From Blastomyces gilchristii SLH14081 (lineage: Eukaryota > Ascomycota > Eurotiomycetes > Onygenales > Ajellomycetaceae): DNA of 64,000 nt. The position numbers were made by a program, and so were the translations under genes. The DNA is taken from contig NW_003101642.1 in assembly GCF_000003855.2 (NCBI RefSeq), positions 1 to 64,000 on the forward strand. Reading direction: 5' to 3'. A model generated the notes under the pieces. It worked only from the letters and a program-made list of their open reading frames with translations. It did no database searches and was not told the origin of the DNA. Numbering within the stretch: position 1 is the stretch's first letter; each line of letters begins with the position of its first letter. Shown here in pieces: positions 46,820-56,288 of this stretch.

Positions 46820-48595
46820 TCAGGTGTCTGACTTTCTCACGTTCGACGACGGGACCGATACGATGTTCCAGTGATATTCGACCTGGGTTTGATTTGTTAG
46901 TTCAGGTTGGTTCACTATAGGGGATTGCATGGCAGGCGTGTATGTTCAAGGGGAAAACTTATATAACCCCGAGAAAAAGGGGTGAGCGTAGGCGGCAAAT
47001 AAAAAAGAAAAAAGACCTACATCCTTCTCACACTGATAGTAACTTCGGCGCAAGCCCTGGATCTCTCCACGCCAGCGCCTCCCCTTCCTCCGTCGGCACC
47101 ATGCGCATCTTCTGATCGCGCTCCTCCTGCTCCGGCCCGTCATGTAGGTGGTATAGGTACTGCTGCACGTTGCCGCGCTCGACGACCATCTTCGTCCGCG
47201 TCTTGCGACACGCTTCATACACGGCGAGTGCATGGTGTTTCTGCGCGAGGAAGGCGGGGGACTTCTTATCTGTGTTGGGGGTGTTGGGGAGGCGGGATAG
47301 ACATTCTCCTAGGATGCTGCCGTCTTCGAAGGACATGCCGGCGCTGTAAGGGGGTGGGGGGCGTTAGGTATTTTGTGGTTATTTGGATCTGGTTGGGGAG
47401 TGGAAAATAAGGGGCCATTTACCCTGATGCGAGATAGGGGAGAGTGGCGTGCACCGCATCTCCGAGTAGAGTCCACGAGCCGGATGGATGGGTCCAGTCG
47501 TGTTCACCAAGGCGGTAACAGTGGCGCCATTTGTGGACAGATTTGCAGAGCCTAAGGAGTTTCTCGATTCTATGGAGGTTTTCTAAGAGTTAGTCAATTA
47601 GGCGGATGATGTGTATGGTAAGAGCTGAGGCAAATATTGACACACCTGGGATCCCATCCTTTGAACGCTGCGCACATTTCTTCTACGTTTCCTTCTACTG
47701 TTGCAGCGCTGTCGTCTGGTATATCGTCCGGTACTAGGAGAACCATGTTGAACAGCTCACCTCCTCGCAGGACATAGTTCACTATCCGGAAGATTAGCAT
47801 CGTAAAATTTCTCATAAAACCAACACAAAAAAAGAAAAGGGGGGGTCGCCGTGATTTACCAGCATGCGCATCTGGCCCCAACCAATAATTAACCTGCGGC
47901 TCCTCCACAAACCCCCTGAGCTCAGGTTCCTTCAACATCTCTTCCGTCGACAAGAGAAGCCGATACGCCAAATCTCCCGTCTTCGTCGGTGGATTTGGTC
48001 TCCCCAGCAAAATCTCCGACAGCCGACTAAACACCCCGTCCGCACCGATCAACAAATCCCCTTCCTCCCGCCTCCCATCCTCCATCACCGCTGTCGCAGC
48101 CGTCCCATCCGCACTCACAACCACATCCACAACTTTAGCATTACACTGCAGCGCGCCGCCCAGCTCCACCGCCCGGTCCATGAGACACTTGTGCAGCGAC
48201 GCGCGGTGGAAATCGCCTACCAGGTCCCGGGGAACTGGGACTGGGACTCATGGAAGTCCAGCGATGAGATGATTTCACCCTTCCAGCTACGGAAGTTGCA
48301 CTGGCGCGGCCATGTGGCATATTTGGATAGCGTCTCCGATAGGCCCCAGGTGGTGAGGACGCGTGAGCTATTGGGGAGCACTTGGATGCCGGCGCCTACT
48401 TCGGCGATCTGGAGGGCTGCTTCGAGAACTGTGACGTTGTGGCCAGCGAGAAGGCAGGAGATGGCAGCACCCAGGCCGCCCAGGCCGGCGCCGACGATTA
48501 CGATCTGAGGGGGTGATGATTTGTTAGACAGCGGTGGTATTGGGGTTTATTGGGTTATTGGGGGGGGAGAGGAAACCTTTAGTTACATGATTCAT
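46820..48595 (-). CDS. hxnX: HxnX-like FAD monooxygenase, with two apparent frameshifts
   Basis: This is a NicC/salicylate-hydroxylase-type flavoprotein. Exons are 48587-48595 (codes MNH), 47860-48504, 47646-47781, 47423-47569, 47021-47343 and 46820-46882. Visible motifs are the Rossmann GAGLGG, GADGVFSRL, and the flavin-contacting GDAVHATLPYLASGAG. The frame is broken twice. At 48,217-48,219 a TAG follows FPGTW, and shifting by one base restores GDFHRASLHKCLMDRAVELG. Near 47,040 the frame of DPGLAPKL must change to reach QCEKD and the last exon VEYHWN. Without the second shift the protein ends at 47,028. Either the gene is a pseudogene or the sequence has indel errors. Neighbours suggest it belongs to nicotinate degradation. 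Confidence 0.75.
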
Positions 48596-50120
48596 CGCGG
48601 TGTTCTATCTGTTTGACAGGTATGGGAGACATATTGCGCGGAGTATGAATGAACAGGAAAACAGAAGATAAACGCAAGCAGGGAACTTGAAGATATCTTT
48701 ACTATAGCTCCCTGTTCGAATAGGGTATATCCTGTCACTTCTTCTATTCCGTTTTTGAAGATCTGCCGATAGCTTTTTCAAGTTGAGGGACGAGGAAACA
48801 AGCCACCAGGAAGACTTTGGCGTCCAGCGAGAGTAAGCAAAACAAGTAGATGTAGTTCTTTCGTTCTAAAAATCCCCAGAAACAAACCAGCTGTAGCTCC
48901 CAAAGCAACGTATGAGATGATACATCTTAAGGTACGTTCCTCTACCTCTTGCTTCTCAGCCGTCGTCGTTCCTGGTTTCTTAAGGTGGAAGCTCCAACAT
49001 CAAACAAGGCCAGGACAAAACAGAAATAAGGAGAGCTCCCCGCCCGCAACCCTCAAGCCCTCAAGCCCGCCCAACCTTGAGCAAGCTAATCTCGAGTGCC
49101 GGTAATCACCACAACTGACCATTGACGACCAGGGCTTAGTGTGTCGCAACGCAGCAGCAGCAGTAGCAGCAGCAGCAGTAGCAGCAGCAGCAGCAAGCAT
49201 CCCACGGTTGGTGTGCACTACCATACTCTGCCACTCTGCCGCAGCGGAACGAGCGTACGTCCTGCTTGCCCCAAAAATGCAACATGGCAGAGTGGAGGGC
49301 AACCGCCGTATAGATCTCTGCAGAGATGAGATAGTGCTTTATCAGGGGTACATGCTATGTATTCTTGATACCTCGGCGGCTTTTCGTATGTGTATGTATA
49401 TACAGTATTTGAAGTAATTGAACGAGAATACCGCCGATACGATACAGTGACAACAGGGGTTCAAGAATGGGGGTTGTGTATTTTACTCATTTTACACAAT
49501 TTACACGCCCCCGGGAATAAAATACGCACCCCCGCAATCAGCAAACTCTATTTTTTAAGCTCGAACCGCGTTACGTCACTGGCTGTCGGATTGGGTGTCA
49601 CGGATGAATATGTTGGAGACATATGAATCTTATGTGTATCAAGATCTGCTTGTTATATTATCCATGCCCTCTCTCCTATATCTATTTCATACAAAAGATA
49701 GAGCTATTTATAGTAAAATATATGTGCGAGCCAAGAGAGCTAGCATAAGCGAGTATTAGACGAGCGTTGTAGTAAGCTGATGATGATGATGAGAAATATT
49801 GTAGTAATACGATGTTGGTGGCGTTCAGTAGTGTATAACCTCTTTTTTTCCTGACACTGGCTGAAAGCTAATTTCCATTGCGGGGCAGATATACTATATA
49901 ACTTATGTAGTTAAAACAAAAGATGGGCAAAAATACTGGAAAATGAATGTGGCTACATTATTTCCAAGAGTGGCATGGGTAGTTGCAGAAAAGTGGCTCG
50001 TTATCGACTTGTGATTATGGAACTTGCTCAATTAACTAAGAATGATCAAATTATACCAACAACTATCTCAGGTGGTTTTTTGGTAGTATTAGCTGGTCAA
50101 TTAATCATGGATTCAATTAA
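48596..50120. other. Intergenic region with CAG microsatellite
   Basis: No supported gene. A CAG/TAG trinucleotide tract lies at about 49,152-49,194. A directly repeated ~19-bp AATCATGGATTCAATTA-type word at about 50,103-50,130 overlaps the end of the next gene. Confidence 0.5.
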
Positions 50121-51343
50121 TCATGGATTCAATGGCGGGTTCTTCAGAATCTCCCCGCGTGGCGCTGGCATCTTTGCCCCTGCTGGAACTGGGTTTTTAC
50201 TCTTGAAATCGTCTGCCATCTGCTCGAATGTTACCCATTCCACTCCCTCGTGCTTGTTGATGTGCTCGATAATGCTAGATTAGTTGTCTGTAGTCAGTAT
50301 TCTATCTACTAGGGGCGAAAAAGTAAAAAGAAAAAAAGGAACATACCGCTCGTGCATGAGAAGGACATGTGGCCGGCCAGAGACGTCGGGGTGGATCGTC
50401 ATGGGAAATATAAACTCATCGTATTCACGGTAGAAATAGTCGAAGTGATCCTATACAAAAAGGACAACAAGACATTAGAAAAGAATGCTCAGATGGTGCT
50501 GAATCCGGGATGGGCAAAAATGCAAAAAAGAAGAAGAAAATAGACACTTACCTTCCAAATGTCCTCAATATCCCTCGGATTCACCCACCCATGACTATTC
50601 GCCGAATTCTTAATAAACATCATCGGCGGCAAGTCATCAATATACCAGCTGCCCGGGATCTCCACAAGCCCGGTCTCCTGGCCTTTGACCAACGGCTTCA
50701 TCCAGTCCTTTGCCTTCTTCGTATAATCAATCTTCGTCCACGTATCCCCCGTCCGCAGCCAGTACATCTGGCAGTCATGATGCGCCATCGAATGGTCATA
50801 CTCAATGCCATAGCTAAGCAGCAGATCCGTGCCCTCCGCGCTCGTCTCCCACCAGGGCGCCACGGTGCCCCGGGGCGGCTTGCCACAGAAGTCTGTGAGG
50901 AGGCGGTAGGTCTTGTCGAGGACGTCGCGCTGCTGTTCAACGGTCATGTCGGACGGGTTCTCGTGCGAGTAGCCGTGGAGCCCTATTTCGTGGCCGGCAT
51001 CGCGCACCATGGCACATTCTTCTGGAAAGGTTTCCAGGGAGTGGCCGGGGATGAACCAGGTGGCTTTGATGTTGTATCTTTCGAAGAGTTTGAGGAGGCG
51101 GCGGACGCCGATTGTGCCCGCCCAGAGGCCTGCAGTAGATGATGTGTTAGATAGAAGAGGAATATCTTTTAAAAAGGCCTACAAGGTTGGAATGGGAGTG
51201 TTGTTCAGAGTAATTTCTCTTTGGTTTGTACATGTACCTCGACTGATGTCATTTGTGCTATCTTCACCGCCGTACGACCCTAGCCAACCTGCGACGGCAT
51301 CGATGTCAACGCCGTAGCTGACTAGAACTCGCTTTTTGCCCAT
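50121..51343 (-). CDS. hxnM: HxnM-like cyclic imide hydrolase (polysaccharide deacetylase family)
   Basis: Exons 51238-51343, 50552-51129, 50347-50450 and 50121-50274 give 313 residues with perfect phase. The fold is NodB/CE4-like: the metal-binding Asp lies in SYGVDIDA, the His pair in HGYSHENP, and a GTVAPWWE segment follows. There is no signal peptide, so it is cytosolic, unlike chitin deacetylases that act on the wall. This fits the intracellular HpPgdA/PuuE-like group that includes Aspergillus HxnM, which opens a cyclic imide intermediate in nicotinate breakdown. The assignment to HxnM rests on the neighbours (monooxygenases, SDR, amidase); sequence alone would say only polysaccharide-deacetylase family. 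It is divergent from the SDR gene. Confidence 0.82.
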
Positions 51344-52135
51344 TTTGTTGCTTGGTGGTAGATACGCTGAGTTTTCGATATGTTTAATGCCAAAGGGTGT
51401 ATATTTTACTTCAAAATTGTCCCGCAGATACGAGTTCTTAGATCGAGAAGTACGAGGAAGACCGTCAAATTCAAATGAAAAAGCTTAAGGGATAAATAGG
51501 AAAAATGACCGATCACTTCCACAGATATGAGACTTTAGTCCGCAACTGATTCAGAACAAAAGAGCCACCTGTATCCTGAGAGCCGCGAATCTTCGAATGG
51601 GCCAATCTATCCGTGCCAACTCTTGGGTTCAACTAGAAATAATACACCCCGCAGCATGCCGTCTGCATCTTGCCGTTGGAGTCTCAATGTCCGAGGGCGG
51701 GGTTGCAACAAATTGACTAAGTTAGGGCTAGGTGCCATGATCGAGAAATGGGGGTTTGGTGGGATGGCGAGAAGGGTCTGTGAAAGTTCAGAAAGGATTT
51801 CAATTATGGCCACGGCGTAGTTACCAGCAATCAGATGGCGAGTGATATAGAACCGGGGCTTGGTTCCACTCGGCGTTGGTTATCATTTCTAAGCGGCACG
51901 GTTTGTAGAAGAGATACATAGGAGAGATGATCAATTATTTAGATAGTGCAAGCTCTAGTGACTGGAGGAGGGGCAGCTTCCTTTTATTTTTGATTTACCT
52001 TTATTTACTACTTTTGTAAGAGCTAAGTTGCCCAGGAATCAAAGGACAGTGTAATTCAGGCAAAATCCATATCTATTCGTGAATTTGAAGAAACTCAGCA
52101 ACTCATAGTTATCCATATACTTCAACTCCTTAACA
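51344..52135. promoter_or_regulatory. Divergent upstream region of hxnM-like and hxnW-like genes
   Basis: This region of about 790 bp is shared by two catabolic genes. At least one HGATAR word (AGATAG near 51,941-51,946) is present, which could bind the nitrogen regulator AreA, but such short words occur by chance. A small minus-strand frame at 51,607-51,813 has no recognised motif. Confidence 0.35.
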
Positions 52136-53215
52136 ATGTCTAGAGTAAGGAATCCACCAAGTACCTCATCTGGCCTTCGCCTTTCAGATGTCTATCTATA
52201 GCTAACCACCATCTAAAATCCTATTTCAGTTCTCTCTCAAGGGCCGTACAGCTCTGGTAACAGGCGGCGCACGAGGATGCGGCCTGGCCTTTGCAGAGGG
52301 CCTCGCAGAAGCTGGCGCAGACGTCGCTATTTTCGACGTAATAGATCCAGCTGAAGGATTTCACAGCATTGCCAATAAATATGGCGTCAGAACTGCATTC
52401 TACAAGTAAGGGCATAAATCAATATAACAAAATCAGAAATATATCAATTCCCTCTTAAGAAAGCACTGACAACCATTTTCAACTTGACAAAAAAAAAGAG
52501 TCGACGCCAGCTCCAAAGACTCCCTAGAAGACGGGTTTGCCAATTTCAGCATCGACTTCGATAACAAACTAGACATCTGCGTGCCCTGCGCGGGCATAAA
52601 TAGACATCTTACCTTCTTAGAATACACCTACGAAGCGCACCGGGAACTGCTCGACACAAATGTCATGGGCCTGTTTTTCACAGCGCAGCTGGCCGCTAAG
52701 CAGATGATTGCCAACGAGACCAAGTGCGGTAGCATCGTGCTGGTTGCGAGCATTGCGAGCTACATGGCGATTAAGGATCAGAATAGCTCGGCGTATTGTG
52801 GGACGAAGGGGGCTGTGAAGGCGATGTGTCCGGCTATTGCGAAGGAGTTGGTGCCTTATGTATGTTCTTGTCTTTCGTTTTTTCTCTCTTGATTGATTTT
52901 GGGAAATGTAAACTGATGGCTGTGTCTACTTGAAATAGGGTATTAAGAGTTAATTCTGTATCGCCTGGATATGTTCGGACGGAGATGACGGCTGCAGTGA
53001 GTAATTTTCCCATCTCTTCCCCCCTAGAATGATGTGATCTAACCCGCTCATGATATTTCCCTCACCTCATTGAGAAGTGGAAGACCGATATCATGAACCA
53101 CCGGTTAGCAGAGCCCGATGATATTAGGGGCGCTTGTGTGTTTCTGGCAAGTGATGCTAGTTCGTATATGACTGGGCAGGATATTTGTGTGGATGGAGGC
53201 GTCACGAAATGGTAA
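52136..53215 (+). CDS. hxnW: HxnW-like short-chain dehydrogenase, with an apparent frameshift
   Basis: This is a classical SDR of about 247 residues. Proposed exons are 52136-52144 (codes MSR), 52230-52405, 52499-52859, 52939-52996 and 53075-53215. The Rossmann motif is TGGARGCG, the catalytic Ser is in LVASIASYM, and the Tyr and Lys are in AYCGTKGAV. The C-terminus has [12 protein letters not shown]. Exon 4 is 58 bp where 57 would keep frame. Its start reads ggtattaagagttaa, and one extra A turns the expected [16 protein letters not shown] into a stop. The splice sites on both sides look normal, so a one-base insertion or sequence error is likely. The short first exon uses the strong GTAAGG donor and a GCTAAC branch; a longer N-terminus with a 40-bp intron is possible but less likely. 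Confidence 0.75.
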
Positions 53216-53455
53216 CTCATTTGGTCAAGGAGAATGATCACCTGTATATAAATTAAATGGAAGCTATCAAATCCCATGTCGACGTGACAGTATGCTTATT
53301 CTTCAAATTCGCTTGCTAGTTTATTTTCTAAGCTTTTATTTCAACTCTTTCTCATTCATTTCATGTAGGGACGAGACGATAATAAGACTATTCTATATCT
53401 ATATAATATCCAGTGCCGTTGGAAAGAATAGTTAATATATCTCAAGAACCAATTC

Positions 53456-55458
53456 TTACGATCCCCGCATAACCTTTTCGATAACCACAGCAGCACCCAA
53501 CACTTTCTCCTCCTCCAATTTCTTCCCCACAATCTGCAGATTAACCGGGTGTCCTGCCATCGTGTCCACATCATACAGCCCCCAGTTCCATTCATCAAGC
53601 TCGTTCCGCGGCTTGTAGGGCGTAACAGGAAGTCTATCTCTCTCCTTACAAACCTCACCAGCAGGAAACGTAAGCGCCGAATAATCCAAAAAGTTCCACA
53701 CCTTCGTATACCCGACCCAGCGACAGCACCGATGCGGGACGGAGACATGCGGCATCGTCGGCGCGAGCAGCACATCCACTATCCGATTCGACTCCGGCCC
53801 GCGCACCCAGTTCCACTTATCCAGATACCGCTTCTGCGCGGCGATCTTGCGCTTGTTCAGCTGCCAGTATTGGTAGACGGAGATGGGTTTGCCCCTGTTA
53901 ACGAGCCTCTCAACATGGGGGAGGAACGGCTCGCCGGCGGCCATGACGTCGTTGCGGATATCCTCGCCGCCGTCGACGGTGTAGAAGGTATCCATGATAT
54001 CGATGCATTCTTGGTGGCCGTCTGTGTTCCAGGGGATGACTTCGTGGCCGGCTGCTTGGAGCTTGGCGGATAGTTCGTGCAGGACGCGCTGGATTGGGGG
54101 GTGGACTTTTACGACGCCGTCGTCGAGGGTGAGGCCGATGACGAGGGGGCGTGATTGGATTTCGGTGAAGACCTCGTTGCGCCAGGGGAGCGGGGCGCAG
54201 CGCGGGTCGAGGGCCCATGGCTGCGAGTTCGCGAGGTGTTGGGAGATGTATATTATGGACGAGAGATCGCGGGTCATGGGCCCGATAGAGGACGGAACGT
54301 GTTCTTGACCCTCCGTGGAGACGGCGGTGCCATAGTAGGGCAAACGGCCGCTCTGGTTCCGTGAGATTGTCAGAATATATACAGATGGAGATATGTTGTG
54401 GCAGGTAGTGATTATGGATCGATGAAACTTACACTCGGTTTCAGCCCATATAAGCCTAACATATGCTGAAGGATCCGAATACTGCCGCCAATATCTGTTC
54501 CAAATCCCAAAATCGAGGCATGGAGGGCGAGAAGGACACTTTCTCCACCAGTCGAGCCTCCAGGGGTGAATTTAGAGTTGCGTGGATTCACAGTCAGGCC
54601 GAAAAGGGGATTTTCGGTTTCACACCACTAAAACTATCTATAAGTACGGGAATCATATTCTTTTGAGACACTATCATATACGCACCATGATACTCTTAGG
54701 TTTGTCTTTGAAAGAATGATAGCCCCTAGGCTCTTCAGAATCTGCACCAGAGCAGCATCTTCAGCCGCCGGCGAGAAGGAACGCCCTACATACCCCAGTG
54801 TTGAATCGACGCCCTTGAGATCAAACTGGTCCTTCAGTGTGACAGGAATGCCATGAAGCGGCCCCTTAACCTTGCCCGTTGCTTTGAACGATTTATCAAG
54901 CTCCCGGGCTTGCTGGAGCGCTTCTTCAAATACTATTTCGGTGAGGGCATTCGTCTACATGCAGAAATGGCCCGTCCGCGCTCATTAGGAGGAATCTTAT
55001 CAACGAGCGCCAAAATAAGAAATTTTAAATATGTTGGCGATCTAGTATCGCGCGTACTAACCAGTTGATGTGCCACTGTTGCTCTATGGGGTTGGTTTTT
55101 ATTTAGTCAGAAATGAAATCCAGGGGAAGAATCTTTCCTTCCTAACATAAACAAACAAACACGACAAGAGAGGTGTAGATTGATTGGTATAGGAGAAGCT
55201 TGCCAACCTCTTGATATATGCCAGCGTGACATCCTCAGCAGTGAATTCCCCCCGGCCGACGGACTCATGCAATCGCTCGATGCTGTCGATTTCAGTGATA
55301 GTCTGAGCAGCCTGGGGCTCGATACGAGACCTATCCGCAACATTTGCTACTCTTTCGGGCCTGAGATGGATGTCATCGACAAAATAAGGATTCAGAGCCT
55401 TGTCCCTGAGCGATCTTTTTTTGGCGACAATTTCTTCCCATGGCTTCAGGGTGCTCAT
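53456..55458 (-). CDS. hxnN: HxnN-like amidase, with a problem at the third splice junction
   Basis: This amidase-signature hydrolase has exons 55208-55458, 55062-55083, 54694-54954 (or to 54686), 54433-54627 and 53456-54352, giving about 541 residues. The Ser-cisSer-Lys catalytic triad is visible: Lys in VTLKDQF, Ser residues in GGSTGG and GTDIGGSIR. The C-terminal exon is long and intact. At the end of exon 3 the strong-looking GTGCGT donor at 54,685 does not keep frame. A donor 8 bp earlier (GTATCA) does, at the cost of a few residues in KTNLR-WCETEN. Relative to my memory of the family, this spot looks like a small deletion. The predicted role is hydrolysis of an amide intermediate of nicotinate breakdown. 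No signal peptide is seen. Confidence 0.82.
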
Positions 55459-56288
55459 TGTGATTGACGGCAACTACTTTTGTTGTGATCTGAGTACGGA
55501 GTACGTTCGTTAGTTTTCTATGCGAAAAATATCCTCTGAATTGAAAAATAAATATTCACCAACCTTCTCTAACCCTTTTTTACCTCCTTCTTTTTCTTTT
55601 CTTTTCCTTTCCTTTTGCCTTTTTTTGTTGGCATCATACAAAGCTGCTCTCTGGTATCGAGGTTGCGATCGCCGAGGTAGCCCTAGCCCGATAGCGATTC
55701 GGCTCTCCAACTGCCGATTGCCGAGCCCGGCTGGGGGTGTTCCGTACGGTCAGGTGTGTACTGTAATAACGGAGTATTTCTGTATCAATACAGCGCTGTC
55801 CGTATGGATGGGATTTAACCAAAAATGGGGGCTTCTTAACTGGAGTGTGGGACCTCCCCTACCCAAAAGTGCTTAACTAAACCGCCCCTTGCTTCGGGCT
55901 CCACAGCGCTAACCATCACTGCTACGATGGAAGGACCCTGCCCCGTCTGAGCCTAGTATCAGCATCCACAGCTTCCGATCCAGTGAGGGGTAACACAGAA
56001 ACAGCAGTGTAGACAACCACCTTGAGAAACAGACCCTGATGTCTGATCTTCTCGGGCAACTGCAATTCACAGTGGCGCCATGATGTGATGACACTCTTGA
56101 CACTTTGGTTGTCTGACAAAGGAAGTTCTAGCGCTGAAACCAAGAGTGAGCAGCAACCGTTCTGCCGGAAAGGGTGCCGTAGCTTGATGCTGCTAACACT
56201 CACAGGAAGCGTAACCCATGTGGCGCGATCGTCTTGAGACTTTCTCCTATTTTAATATAACCCAAGAATTTGCTTGCATCGCTCTATC
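55459..56288. other. Divergent upstream region of hxnN-like and hxnV-like genes
   Basis: The 830-bp shared upstream region contains a T/C-rich tract at about 55,565-55,625. No gene was recognised; the overlapping short frames have no motifs. Confidence 0.45.

Noticed and set aside
48230..48295. A short intron (GTAGCT...CCCAG) resolving the hxnX-like frame break
   Set aside because: It would remove the SWKGEIISSLDF segment that fits the family pattern; kept only as an alternative to be tested by RNA-seq.
49139..49417. Poly-Ala/poly-Ser frames around 49.15 kb
   Set aside because: They are translations of a CAG microsatellite with no conserved flank.
50121..51343. Chitin deacetylase acting on the cell wall
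   Set aside because: The protein has no signal peptide or GPI signal, and its neighbours are catabolic enzymes.
51607..51813. 68-codon minus-strand frame between hxnM- and hxnW-like genes
   Set aside because: No recognised motif or splice continuation, and it lies in a promoter region.
53549..54308. Plus-strand frames of 100-174 codons across the amidase
   Set aside because: They are antisense to the long last exon with its catalytic context.
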